Positions 41,057-50,437 of a stretch of DNA of 64,000 nucleotides are shown one piece after another. The notes under the pieces are model-generated. The model worked only from the letters and a program-made list of their open reading frames with translations. It was not told where the DNA came from and searched no databases. The DNA comes from Bin95 sp965220855. GTDB taxonomy: Bacteria; Pseudomonadota; Alphaproteobacteria; Bin95. A program made the translations under genes and the position numbers. The DNA lies in assembly GCA_965220855.1 (NCBI GenBank), contig CBDCQY010000001.1, positions 2,914,001 to 2,978,000 on the forward strand. Reading direction: 5' to 3'. Position 1 is the first letter of the stretch; every line of letters starts with the position of its first letter.

Positions 41057-44000
41057 CTAATCCTCCAAGGTCCGAAGCGAAGCCAGGATAGAGTCGCTGC
41101 GCTCGTCGAATTTGGGTATCGAAAGCGGCGCCCCATCGGCCCCGGCGATGCGCGCCGTCACTCGAAGCGTGGCAGGCCTGCCATCTTCATCGACCACCGG
41201 CTCCTCCAGCGAGAGGGCGCCCTGCGACAGGTCGGCGAACACGCGCAACAGCCCGCCATTGCCTTCGCCCTTGCGGGTCTTCGTCACACTCCGCGCGTCG
41301 GCGCCTTCACCGTTACCATTGGCAAAGCGCAGCGAGGAGTTCTTCGCCAGCTGCATCCTGATTGCGAAGGGAGAGCCATAGCGCCAAGTGTAGATTCCGT
41401 CTTCATCGACTTCGGCGCCCTCGATGTCGATCGCGAACAGATTTTCCGCCAGAAGCTCCTCGCCCGGTCGGGCGCGCCAGAACACCCGGAAGCGCACGAT
41501 GGCGCCGCCGTCTTCGTCGCTGTCCCAGAAGTCCGCATCCGCGACCATCGAGGCCGCTCCCGCCGTATCGAGGCGGGCGAGATCGTCCTGCGCCTTGTGG
41601 ACAAGGCGCACATACTCGCCCATTGTCGGGGCCGGGATTTCGGCTGCGTCCGGATTGGCCGCAAACGGCCACAATCCGTTGATATTCTTGGAAACGTAAT
41701 CCGCCACCTGCTTGAACGAAGTCTTGGCCCGCCGGGTGGTCCGCCGCTCGCAGGCAATGTCGAGCTCGTCGCGGAAGCGCTCCAGCGCAAAGGCGGCGTA
41801 ATCCTCGCGGCCGGAAGGCTTGATGGTTCTTGGCGCCTCGCAGGTCGCATTGGCGTCCTCGGCATAGGCGCGCACCATGCCCTCGAGGCCGGTCAGGGTG
41901 GTGTCCACCTGCCCTTGGTCGTAGGACTTCAGATCGAGCGCAATGTTCTGCCATCCGATCGCCACCCATTCGCCGGTCTGCGCTGACGCGTCGATAAAGG
42001 GGGCGGCCAGCTGGTCGTGCATCTGCCGAAACCGCGCGAGACCGCGCTCGAAGCGCCGTATCAGGGCGTCGGCGTCCGCGGATGGATCGACGCGGACGCC
42101 GAGCGGGTCTTCCTCGAACAGAGCCTCGACGCTGATCTCCAGCACGCTCGTGGCGACCTGGGAGCGCACCAGGGAGACCCGGTCGGCCGCCTCCGGGAAG
42201 CTGCGGTCGCGCAGCCACGCCTCGATCTCGCCCATGTCCTCCATGGTCGGCGCGATCCGGGCGAGTTGCTCCGCCTGCTCGCCAGCGCTTCCCAATCGGC
42301 CTCTGGGCCGAAGCGCGCGTTCGACCCCGGTGGCGACCCCGGCCACCAGTTCGCCTGCCAACGTGCGCAACAGGCCCTGGGCCGCGGCTGGCGGCAGATC
42401 CGCCGGCAGGGTCGCCGCGAACTGATCGAATTTCCGCAGGCGCTCGCGCGACTCGCCGATCTCCGTCGGATCGACCGTCGCAAGTCCCGCTACCGGATCG
42501 GCCGGTTCCGATGAGGCGTCCGCGAAGCCCGCGCCCTCGATCCGGTCCAGAAACGCCAGCCATGCGCCGGCGCCGACCGACAAGGCCAGCGAAGGACCGC
42601 CGCCGCCGGCCGGCGCCCCGCTGCTCGAACGCACAAATAACGGCCCGATTCCCGGCAGATTGAAATATTGCACCGCATCCCGCGCCTCGATGCGCAGCCG
42701 GCTGACCTCCGCTTTGGCCTCCAGCGCGGTGCCGGTCCCGAACAGCGAGAGCGCGATCGCGCGGCCCAGAATAGGCAATTCGAAAGCGTGGTCGGGTCGA
42801 TCGCGCGTCGCCGTCAGCCAGCTCTGCTGCGGGTCCTGAAGCAGGGTCCGCAACTGGCTGAGCGCCGCGCGCTGTTCGCGCCAGTGCAGGCTACGATCGA
42901 CGGCCTGCCGGGCCGCGCTCGCTATCGGACCATTAGTGTAGACCTTGTCCGCCCAGCGCTGCATCGTCGTCACAAAATTGGACTGCGCGAGCGTCGTGAG
43001 GGCGTCGATATCGAGACCGCCTTCCGACGGCGGCGGCGGCCGCGCGCCGGTGTTCAGCAAGGCGAAGTCCACGCCCTCCGACCAAGCGCTCTCGTCGCCG
43101 TCGAAGGCAACGGCGAACAATCGCCGCAGATCGACCTCGCGCGGATCATCGTCCAGCCCTTCCCAGGCCGCCATCCATTCGCTGACCAGACGCGCCTGGT
43201 CGATCCAGCGCCGGGGATCGTCGCCGGGCTCCAGCATCTCGCGGATGCGCCGGTCGAGGGCAGTGGCGACCGGGCGCAGGACATAGGCGGTCAGGAACAG
43301 CTCGCCCAACTCCCTCGGCGCATCGTGATCGGGCGTCAGCACGGCCATCGGCATCAGGAAGGAGAAACCGGAGAAATCGGCCAGCCGCACGCCGAGGCCC
43401 GCCACCCGGCGCACGCGCGCAGGGCTGGGGATCGGGGCGATTCCGTCCGCATTCCAGGAAACCGCGGCCTCGCGGGCGGCGGTGTCCACGGCAGCTTCCA
43501 GAGAAACGGCCCGGTTCAGTCCGTTCACCGCCACCAGCGCGGCCAGACCGAGGCCGACCAGGAATGTCGCCGCGCCGGCCCACATGGCGAGGCTCGGCGT
43601 CGGGGCTGGCCGGGTGCGATCGACCGTCTGCGAGACCGCGCCGCGCAGACCCACGCCGCCAAAGCACAGCGACGCAAGATCGAGCACCGAGGAGGGAGCG
43701 GCGACCATAGCCCGGCCAAGGCTCCCGGGTAGCCCCCGGGTCTGCGCCAGCGCAAGACTCTCCAGCCCCTCGCGCGATCCCCCGGCGAGCCAGTGGGCGG
43801 CGCTATCCACGGCCAGCATCGAGCATATGGCGGCCGCGTCGCGATGGTGCGCGTCTATGATTTGCCAGGCGCCGACATCGCTCGCGCTCGGCAGCGAGAA
43901 GTGAAGCGCGGTGCGCATTCCAGTCGCGCGGGCGAACGCGGCGGCGCGCGAAATCGCTTCCCCCGGCACCTCGTCGGGGGAAACGAGAACCGCGGCGCCG

Positions 44001-44521
44001 TCGGCGGCGCGCCACCACGGAAGCGTGTTGGCGAGGCGCCGCAGCGCCATCCGGTCGGTGCGCGTTGCGTCGATGAGCACGACATCCGCGCCAGCGGCGA
44101 CGCCTATCACACCGACTCCGGGCGGCGTCAGTTTCAGGCTGCGGCAGATATCGACGAAACCGTCGCCCGCGACCACGACGATCCGGATCGCATCGGGTCC
44201 CGCCAGTTCCGCGGCTTCCCGGAGCGCGCGCCGCAAGCTGATTCCGGGCGGGGAACCCCAGCCGGTGGCCACCGGCGGCGGGGCGGCGAGACGCGCTTCG
44301 CGCCGCGCCGCCGCCCTGCCCTTCGCCAAATCCGACCCGCCGCGGAACAGCCAGAGCAGGCCCTTGCCGAGCAAGACCAGCAGCTTCCACAAAATCCACA
44401 GCGCGACCAGAAAGAGGATCAGCGCCACGACGATGATCACGATAAGGAGGATGATCTCCAGCGCGCCGCCGGACGCCAGCCGGCCGACAAAGCCTGTAAC
44501 CGGGGCCAGAAAACTGAGCAT
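41057..44521 (-). CDS. tssM: Type VI secretion membrane-complex protein TssM (IcmF), Walker A lost
   Basis: TssM spans the envelope and joins TssL and TssJ to form the T6SS trans-envelope channel. The 1154-residue protein has two N-terminal transmembrane helices (residues about 20-60), a cytoplasmic NTPase-like domain, a third helix near 311-333 and a large periplasmic IcmF-related region. Where many TssM proteins have a GxxGxGKT Walker A loop, this one has IRIVVVAGDGFVDIC (residues 112-126), so nucleotide binding is probably lost. It lies between tssL (15-nt gap) and tssA (5-nt gap). Confidence 0.88.
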   Translation of the reverse strand: MLSFLAPVTGFVGRLASGGALEIILLIVIIVVALILFLVALWILWKLLVLLGKGLLWLFRGGSDLAKGRAAARREARLAAPPPVATGWGSPPGISLRRALREAAELAGPDAIRIVVVAGDGFVDICRSLKLTPPGVGVIGVAAGADVVLIDATRTDRMALRRLANTLPWWRAADGAAVLVSPDEVPGEAISRAAAFARATGMRTALHFSLPSASDVGAWQIIDAHHRDAAAICSMLAVDSAAHWLAGGSREGLESLALAQTRGLPGSLGRAMVAAPSSVLDLASLCFGGVGLRGAVSQTVDRTRPAPTPSLAMWAGAATFLVGLGLAALVAVNGLNRAVSLEAAVDTAAREAAVSWNADGIAPIPSPARVRRVAGLGVRLADFSGFSFLMPMAVLTPDHDAPRELGELFLTAYVLRPVATALDRRIREMLEPGDDPRRWIDQARLVSEWMAAWEGLDDDPREVDLRRLFAVAFDGDESAWSEGVDFALLNTGARPPPPSEGGLDIDALTTLAQSNFVTTMQRWADKVYTNGPIASAARQAVDRSLHWREQRAALSQLRTLLQDPQQSWLTATRDRPDHAFELPILGRAIALSLFGTGTALEAKAEVSRLRIEARDAVQYFNLPGIGPLFVRSSSGAPAGGGGPSLALSVGAGAWLAFLDRIEGAGFADASSEPADPVAGLATVDPTEIGESRERLRKFDQFAATLPADLPPAAAQGLLRTLAGELVAGVATGVERALRPRGRLGSAGEQAEQLARIAPTMEDMGEIEAWLRDRSFPEAADRVSLVRSQVATSVLEISVEALFEEDPLGVRVDPSADADALIRRFERGLARFRQMHDQLAAPFIDASAQTGEWVAIGWQNIALDLKSYDQGQVDTTLTGLEGMVRAYAEDANATCEAPRTIKPSGREDYAAFALERFRDELDIACERRTTRRAKTSFKQVADYVSKNINGLWPFAANPDAAEIPAPTMGEYVRLVHKAQDDLARLDTAGAASMVADADFWDSDEDGGAIVRFRVFWRARPGEELLAENLFAIDIEGAEVDEDGIYTWRYGSPFAIRMQLAKNSSLRFANGNGEGADARSVTKTRKGEGNGGLLRVFADLSQGALSLEEPVVDEDGRPATLRVTARIAGADGAPLSIPKFDERSDSILASLRTLED

Positions 44522-44536
44522 CGCGACCGTCCGCTC

Positions 44537-45343
44537 CTACTGGCCCTGCCGGAGGCCAGGCAGGCCTGATGGGCCGACGCTGCGCTCCAGGGGGTCCTCT
44601 CGGTCCTCGAAAACCGGCGCCCCAGCGCCGATGCGTCCGGCGATATAGTCGGCCCTGTCCAGCGAATTGCCAGAGAGCGTGAGCCAGATCATGAAGCCGC
44701 TGGCGAGCCACACGGCGACGCCCATGGCGGCAAGAGCCAGCGGCGAGACTCCGAAGCGTTTCGGCCTTATGTCGGTCAAAATTTGCGGCATGGCCCGGCG
44801 GTCCGCCCCGATGGCCTCCTCCAGCGAGGTGATGAGCGATGTCAGCCCGAGCGGATCGTCGCGCAGCGCGCCCTGGAAGCCGGCGCGCAGAACGCCCAGA
44901 TAGAACGGCGCCAGCAGCGATTCGCTAGCCGCGCCCACATTATCCGAACGAAGATCGGTGGCCGACCCGTAGGCGGTTGCGCGGGCGCGTGTAATGATTT
45001 CCTGCCCGGCGAGCGCAGAGCCGTAGAGCTCGTATTCGAGCAACTGGTCGCGCCAACGGTCGAGCCCGCCGGCCGGATGATGCAGCATGCGTTCATCGAC
45101 AAGCCCGACAAGCGCATAGGCCGCGGCGCGCGCCGTATTGGCGTCGTTGCGAATCAGGGTCGGGAGCGAGCGGACGAACGCATCCACACCTTGGGCTAGG
45201 CGCCGCCGGCTCTGCGCCATCTCGACAGCCGCCACCGACTCGTCGGAGGTCTCGAGCATCTTTGCGGCAAGGGCCTCTTCCTCCCGGTCCAGAAGGTCGA
45301 AGAACGGGGTCGCGGCGATCGCGATGGAAAATGCCAGGCTCAA
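44537..45343 (-). CDS. tssL: Type VI secretion membrane protein TssL (DotU/IcmH)
   Basis: TssL is the inner-membrane partner of TssM. The 268-residue protein has the DotU cytoplasmic domain (YALVGLVDERMLHH, YELYGSALAGQEI) and a single C-terminal transmembrane helix (residues about 201-224). No peptidoglycan-binding OmpA-like extension follows; the protein ends about 45 residues after the helix. It is between tssK and tssM with gaps of 15-16 nt. Confidence 0.88.
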   Translation of the reverse strand: MSLAFSIAIAATPFFDLLDREEEALAAKMLETSDESVAAVEMAQSRRRLAQGVDAFVRSLPTLIRNDANTARAAAYALVGLVDERMLHHPAGGLDRWRDQLLEYELYGSALAGQEIITRARATAYGSATDLRSDNVGAASESLLAPFYLGVLRAGFQGALRDDPLGLTSLITSLEEAIGADRRAMPQILTDIRPKRFGVSPLALAAMGVAVWLASGFMIWLTLSGNSLDRADYIAGRIGAGAPVFEDREDPLERSVGPSGLPGLRQGQ

Positions 45344-45359
45344 TTTACCAACCTCGTGG

Positions 45360-46580
45360 TCATCGCAGTCCGTTTCTCGCTACCACGCCCGTCGCGTCCG
45401 CAGTCGTTTCCTCGGGAACGAGAACGGAGAAGGATACATTGGCGGGAACGGGCGTGCTGGCCGCCAGCGCGAGCCGCGACCCCGCCCCTCGCCAGGACGG
45501 ATCTGCGTTCACATGATAGAGCGCCAGCAGCGGACCGCTGGACACGCCGAGTCTGGGGTCGCGCTCGATGGCGCGACGCGGGCAGCCGGCGACGCGCCGC
45601 GTCAGAGCCTCCTGGATGCGCTCCGGGGCCGCCAGGGCCGCGCCGTCGAGCCACGACCGAGCAGCGATGAGATCGGTCGGGCGCGAGGCCTCGATCGCCA
45701 GGACGAGCGACCCGGTCGGCATCCCGGAGACCTGCAGCAGGCCGTCCTCCTCCTGGAAGAGGCTGGCGCGAAAGGGCAAACCGATCCCGGAAGCGGCGGT
45801 CTCCGCCGCATAGAGCAACTGCCGCAGCGAGCCGCGCTGATCGGCGGGGTCCCAGCTCTCGGACATCCGTTCGAAGACCCCGGCGGCGCTGCGCACGCCC
45901 AGCGCCAGCCGCAGGGCTTCCAGTCCGAGGCGCCCCGGGGTCGCCACCGGCGCGGCTAGCATGGCTTCGAGCACCCCAACTCCCTGGGCGAGAGCCGCCG
46001 CCACCTGGCCCAGCACGCGGGCGCCCGGGCGGTCTTCCATACCCGGCATGCGCAGCGTGGCCATGAAGCCGGCGCCGAGCGCCGCCAGCGCGCCCAGCTG
46101 GCGATTGAGATCGGCCCGCATCGGGTGATCGTCGTCGATCAGAAATGCGGGCGGCGACCAGTCCGGCGTCTGGCTCCAGACACCGCCGTGATAGATCAGC
46201 CTGGCGACCGGCAGCGAAGTCTCGCGCGGGGCTTCGTCGCCGGGCTCCAGCACGGCGTCGCCGCTGTCGGGGTGGCGACCGATGCGAAAGCGCGCCTCAT
46301 GGCCGTCGCTCGCCTGGGCCGACAGCGAGTGGGTGAGATTGCTCGCGCGAAACGGCGTGGAATCGGGGAAGATTCCTTCACAATCGACATGCAGGCGCGC
46401 AGATGCGAGCGCCGTTTCATCGATTCGCACCGAAAGGAATCCCCATGGCCAGGGATCGGCCACCAGGCCCGCAAGATGCGACATGACCGCGTGGCGGCGG
46501 TCGGTGCCAAGAAAATGCGCCGGGTCGAGCACAAGGCCATGCCGCCACCTTATCGCTTCGGGAATTGAGGGCGTCCGCAT
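45360..46580 (-). CDS. tssK: Type VI secretion baseplate protein TssK
   Basis: TssK links the baseplate to the TssJLM membrane complex. The 406-residue protein begins with the family pattern IRWRHGLVLDPAHF, followed by PWPWGFLSVRID, and continues with the helical middle and C-terminal head domains. It lies 21 nt after the lipoprotein gene and 16 nt before tssL. Confidence 0.85.
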   Translation of the reverse strand: MRTPSIPEAIRWRHGLVLDPAHFLGTDRRHAVMSHLAGLVADPWPWGFLSVRIDETALASARLHVDCEGIFPDSTPFRASNLTHSLSAQASDGHEARFRIGRHPDSGDAVLEPGDEAPRETSLPVARLIYHGGVWSQTPDWSPPAFLIDDDHPMRADLNRQLGALAALGAGFMATLRMPGMEDRPGARVLGQVAAALAQGVGVLEAMLAAPVATPGRLGLEALRLALGVRSAAGVFERMSESWDPADQRGSLRQLLYAAETAASGIGLPFRASLFQEEDGLLQVSGMPTGSLVLAIEASRPTDLIAARSWLDGAALAAPERIQEALTRRVAGCPRRAIERDPRLGVSSGPLLALYHVNADPSWRGAGSRLALAASTPVPANVSFSVLVPEETTADATGVVARNGLR

Positions 46581-46601
46581 TCTTTCTCCGCACTCTCCGC
46601 T

Positions 46602-47147
46602 TCAGAGACCCAGCGCCTTCATCACGTCGCCGGCCAAGCCGGTCACACTCTTGAACATTTCGCTGACATTCGATGCTTCCTGAGACGGCTCGCCGCCGCT
46701 GAGGACGCAGCCGGAGTCGTCGATCTGCACGGTCACCTCGCCGTCCCTCTCGACACGCACCGGTGCCACCTCCCCGGACTTCAGGCCGCAAAACAGCACC
46801 CCAGCCACATCGTCGTCAATCCACACATCAACGGGGCCCACCGTGGTGCCCGGCACGACCTCCCAGGAGTCGAAGTGCGCCTCGGGATGCGCCTGCCGGA
46901 ATTTCTCCCCCTCCGCCGCAAACCACACCTGCGGTTCGATCGCAAGCAGCGACTCGGCCAGCTTCTCGTCCGGCACGCGCACCAACTCCACCGCCGCCGG
47001 CCAGTTCGAGTTCACACCTGTGGGCATGGAGAGCGTAACAAAATCCAGACGTAGCAAACGTTCCGGCGGTTGCACGGCATCGTTCTGGCCGGCGCAGCCA
47101 GACCCGAACAACACAAGAACGAATAGGACTATCGCGTATCTGCTCAT
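46602..47147 (-). CDS. Putative TssJ-like lipoprotein of the T6SS locus
   Basis: This 181-residue lipoprotein has the signal peptide IVLFVLVLFGSGC with the lipobox Cys near residue 18. The body has strands such as WPAAVELVRVPDEKL, a middle helix-like part, VVPGTTVGPVDVWIDDDVAG and an end SEMFKSVTGLAGDVM. Order of elements resembles the TssJ outer-membrane lipoprotein that contacts TssM, but identity is too low for certainty. Position at the head of the tssK-L-M arm, where tssJ often is, supports the role. The ATG at 47147 has GAGG upstream. Confidence 0.55.
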   Translation of the reverse strand: MSRYAIVLFVLVLFGSGCAGQNDAVQPPERLLRLDFVTLSMPTGVNSNWPAAVELVRVPDEKLAESLLAIEPQVWFAAEGEKFRQAHPEAHFDSWEVVPGTTVGPVDVWIDDDVAGVLFCGLKSGEVAPVRVERDGEVTVQIDDSGCVLSGGEPSQEASNVSEMFKSVTGLAGDVMKALGL

Positions 47148-47238
47148 TACATCCTCATTATACAGGTTTTCCCGGCCCCGCAACGATGCGATAATTCATC
47201 ACACAGAAGCCCGCCGCCGACCTGCTAGGGTCCTGCAC

Positions 47239-47652
47239 ATGCGAACCCTGCTCTTCGACCGATTCATCTCAACGCGCGAGCCCGGGTTCGACGGGCTGGC
47301 CCGCGATCTGGCCGATCTGATTGGCGCGCGTCGCCCGTTTCGCAGGACCATGCCCGGCTTGCTGAACTGGGGTATCGCCGGTCTTACCGGGCTGAACCCG
47401 TCGTCGCAGCAGGATCGGCTGAACGTCGCGCGGCAGATGGAGGCCGCCATCACCGAATTCGAACCGCGTTTGCAGGATGTGCGCGTCACGCCGGTGGATG
47501 GCGTGACCGATTTCGCGTTCCAGCTCGAAGCGACGTTTACGCCGCCCGACGATGAGACGTTTTCGGTCCGAATCCTGGCGCCGCGCCGAGGCGGCGGGCT
47601 CGGGGCCGAGGTGGTGATGTTCGGGCACCGCTCCGGAGGCGGCGCATCATGA
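47239..47652 (+). CDS. tssE: Type VI secretion baseplate subunit TssE (gp25-like)
   Basis: TssE is the gp25-like wedge component that starts sheath polymerisation. The 137-residue protein contains the GPW/gp25 pattern: LLNWGIAGLTGLNPSSQ, VARQMEAAITEFEPRLQDVRV and a C-terminal beta part. It is divergent from the lipoprotein gene; the 91-nt gap (47148-47238) must hold both promoters, and a GATAAT at 47190-47195 could be the -10 for tssE. Its stop overlaps tssF (ATGA). Confidence 0.85.
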   Translation: MRTLLFDRFISTREPGFDGLARDLADLIGARRPFRRTMPGLLNWGIAGLTGLNPSSQQDRLNVARQMEAAITEFEPRLQDVRVTPVDGVTDFAFQLEATFTPPDDETFSVRILAPRRGGGLGAEVVMFGHRSGGGAS

Positions 47653-49274
47653 TCGACGACGATCTGATCAACGCCTACCTGCTCGAGATCGATGCGCTGC
47701 GTAACCGCGGGCGCGACCTCGCAGCGGCGCATCCGGAGATCGCCGCCCGCCTCGATATCGGCCCGCGCGCGTCGCGCGACCCCGATGTCGAGCGAGTGGT
47801 GCAGAGCGCGGCATTCCTGGCCGCGCGCCTGCGGCTGATGATAGAGACCCGCTCGACCGAGGTACCCCTCGCGCTGCTGTCGCTGCTCGCTCCCGGGCTG
47901 GTCGAACCGGTGCCTTCCATGGCGTTGGTGGATTTCAACGGCGGCATGGAAGGGCAGCAGATCCCGCGTGGAGCCCGGTTCGACTACCAGATCGACGGTC
48001 AGGCGTTGGTGTGCTTCAGCACGACGATGGGTATAACGCTGGCCCCGATCACGCTGCGGCTGGAGCGCCTGGGCGCGGCGGGGAGATATGCGGACGGTAT
48101 CGGCATGCAAATCACCGGTCCGCCGCCCGCGCGTCTCGTCTTGTGCCTCGGAAACGACGATCTGACGGCTGCCGCGTTGCTGGACGCGTTTGCCGAGTCG
48201 CTTGTGGCGATCGAAGTCGCGCCGCCGGGAGGCGGCCCGCACGTCAATGCTCCGTTGAGCGCACTGCGTTTCGAAGGCTTCGGCGCAGCGGAAGCCGCGC
48301 TCCCGATTCGCCCTGCCGTTCATCGCGCGCATCGTGTCGTGACGGAATTTCTCAATTTCCCGCAGAAGTTCCGCTTTGTATCTCTCAACGGTCTGCAGTT
48401 GCAGTCGGGAAGCCAGATTCGATTCCGCTTTTCGCGGCCGCTGCCGCTGGCGTCGACGATCGCCCAGGACCTGATCAGCGTCAATCGGGCGCCGGCGATC
48501 AACCTCTGGTCCGCGGCGGCGGCGCCGTTCGAGGTGAACGGGCGCATTCTGGAATATCCGGTCCGGGTCGATGCGCTCCGATATCGCACGGTCGAGTGTC
48601 ATTCCGTCGAGAGTTTGACACTGTATAACAGCCTCGGCCGGCAGACGCGGATCGATCCGATGCATTCGGTCGGCAACATCGAGGGCACAGCCGTACGCTG
48701 GGGAATCCGCCGAACCGTCACCCGTGTGGGGGGCGAGGTGCTGATGTATTTTCAGGGGCTGGATTACCAGAATCTGTGGGGTGATCAGCTTCTGGCCGTC
48801 CCGCAGGTGATGGCAAGCAATCGCGATGTGGCGACCCGGGTTGTCTTCGGAGCGGAACTGCAGCCCGTGGAAAGCGTCGGCGACTGGCGTTGCCGGATCA
48901 CCAGCGCTCCGACCGCCTATCGTCCGGCGATGACGGGCAGCCAGGCAGTGGAGACCTTGATCGGTTATCTCCAGTCCAGCATCACGTCACTGGGCGGCCG
49001 CGAGCGCGATCGGGGCACGTTGAGGGATTTTCTGAGCCATTTCCCGGGCGGCGAAAACGCCGGCTGGATTCAGGGTCTGGGGCCTGTGTCGTTTCGTCAG
49101 GTGGCCGCGACCAGGGGAGGCGAGCCGCAACCCGGAGTGGCGGTTCAGATCACCTTCAGAAAGTCGGACCATCACACCGTCAGCGCCGCCATGGTGCGGC
49201 GCGTGCTCGGCCTCCTGCTCGACAGTCAGCGCGGGATCAACCGGGTGGAGGACATCGTTGTCAACACCACCTGA
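47649..49274 (+). CDS. tssF: Type VI secretion baseplate subunit TssF
   Basis: TssF forms the wedge with TssG, TssE and TssK. The 541-residue protein has the family features: N-terminal YLLEIDALRNRGRDLAAAHPEIA, DPDVERVVQSAAFLAARL, and a late FLSHFPGGENAGWIQG. It is slightly shorter than the usual 580-620 residues but appears complete. It overlaps tssE by four bases and tssG by 17. Confidence 0.88.
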   Translation: MIDDDLINAYLLEIDALRNRGRDLAAAHPEIAARLDIGPRASRDPDVERVVQSAAFLAARLRLMIETRSTEVPLALLSLLAPGLVEPVPSMALVDFNGGMEGQQIPRGARFDYQIDGQALVCFSTTMGITLAPITLRLERLGAAGRYADGIGMQITGPPPARLVLCLGNDDLTAAALLDAFAESLVAIEVAPPGGGPHVNAPLSALRFEGFGAAEAALPIRPAVHRAHRVVTEFLNFPQKFRFVSLNGLQLQSGSQIRFRFSRPLPLASTIAQDLISVNRAPAINLWSAAAAPFEVNGRILEYPVRVDALRYRTVECHSVESLTLYNSLGRQTRIDPMHSVGNIEGTAVRWGIRRTVTRVGGEVLMYFQGLDYQNLWGDQLLAVPQVMASNRDVATRVVFGAELQPVESVGDWRCRITSAPTAYRPAMTGSQAVETLIGYLQSSITSLGGRERDRGTLRDFLSHFPGGENAGWIQGLGPVSFRQVAATRGGEPQPGVAVQITFRKSDHHTVSAAMVRRVLGLLLDSQRGINRVEDIVVNTT

Positions 49275-50292
49275 CGGATCCTCGCGACAGGCGGCGGAAG
49301 CCGCCGAGACGCCGGTGGAGCGCCTGAGGCATCCGCTGATCGGCAGCCTGCTGTTGGAGCCGAGCGAATGGCGGATCTGGCCGGCTGTCGCCATCTTGCG
49401 CTGGCTACTGTCCTCGCCCGGCGCCGAGCGGCCTGTCCTGTATCGGTCGCTACCGTCGCTCGGCTTCCCGACGGCTGAGATCCATGATGTCACCATCGGC
49501 GAGTCGAAGATCGAGCTTACCGTGACGGCTCCGGGGCTGGCCAGCGCGGGAAGCGCGATGCCGGCGTCCTATATCGCCCGAATCATCGACGACTGGCGGC
49601 GGGGTGGCGCACTGGCGGAATGGCTGGACGGACTGACGGACCGCTTCATGCAGGCGACAGAGCTTGCCGAGGCCAGAAACAACATGGCATTCTCGCTTGC
49701 CACCGGAGGCGAGGTTCATTTGCTGAACAGCCTCGGTCGGATGGTGGGAAATGCGGCGACGCTGTCGGCCAACGCCGACGGGGAGCTCTCCAGCAGCTGG
49801 GCGAGAACGCCCTCGGGCGCCGTCGGGTTGGCGGCGTTCTTCGTCGGCGAGGCGACCATGTCCGGTCTGGAGCAGCTGGTCGCGGCGTTCGCCGGCCTGC
49901 CAGTCCGGGGGTTGGAATTTGCCGGCGCGGAGGTCGCCACTCTGAGGCCGGCGCGCGTCGGAGGCCGGTTCGGCGCGATCCTGGGCGCGAAGTGCCGCTT
50001 GGCCGCCGCCGGGGTCGAGCTGATCATGGAAGGCGGTTCGAACCCCGACGCGCTCCGTTGGGGACAACAGAGGGTACGGCGCGAGTCCCTGCACCGTCTT
50101 GCAGCCGCCTATATCGGGTCGCAGTCGCCCGAAATGCGTTTTTTTCTGGAGCTCGATCCCGAGAATGCGCCGCCCGCAACACTTGACGGCGGGACCGAGC
50201 TCGGCGGCGTGGCCATCCTCGGCAAGGCCGAATCTCCCGTGCTACTGCCGCTCATCGCCGAGCCCGAGGCGGCGCGTTCCCGCCGGGCGTAG
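49258..50292 (+). CDS. tssG: Type VI secretion baseplate subunit TssG, TTG start
   Basis: TssG completes the baseplate wedge. The 344-residue protein shows FRW-like and membrane-distal features of the family: LLLEPSEWRIWPAVAILRW, VLYRSLPSLGFPTAEI and a C-terminal RRESLHRLAAAYIG. It starts with TTG at 49258, with GGTGGAGGAC upstream inside tssF. The 3' end marks the right boundary of the secretion locus; genes beyond it are housekeeping-like. Confidence 0.82.
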   Translation: MSTPPDGSSRQAAEAAETPVERLRHPLIGSLLLEPSEWRIWPAVAILRWLLSSPGAERPVLYRSLPSLGFPTAEIHDVTIGESKIELTVTAPGLASAGSAMPASYIARIIDDWRRGGALAEWLDGLTDRFMQATELAEARNNMAFSLATGGEVHLLNSLGRMVGNAATLSANADGELSSSWARTPSGAVGLAAFFVGEATMSGLEQLVAAFAGLPVRGLEFAGAEVATLRPARVGGRFGAILGAKCRLAAAGVELIMEGGSNPDALRWGQQRVRRESLHRLAAAYIGSQSPEMRFFLELDPENAPPATLDGGTELGGVAILGKAESPVLLPLIAEPEAARSRRA

Positions 50293-50437
50293 CCTTTGCG
50301 GAAGGCGCGGCCACGCCAGGATCACGAAGCCGGCGAGCAGGGCCCCGGAGAGCGCGGGGAGGGGTGAGGCGCGCGCCTTGCCGGTGGTGGGCCGGTCGTG
50401 GTAGCGGGCGGGGGTTGTCGGGAGAGGGGGGACGGTC

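Noticed and set aside
47157..47162. A perfect TATAAT on the minus strand just upstream of the TssJ-like lipoprotein gene.
   Set aside because: It overlaps the ribosome-binding site and would place the transcription start almost at the start codon; no convincing -35 is present at 16-18 nt.
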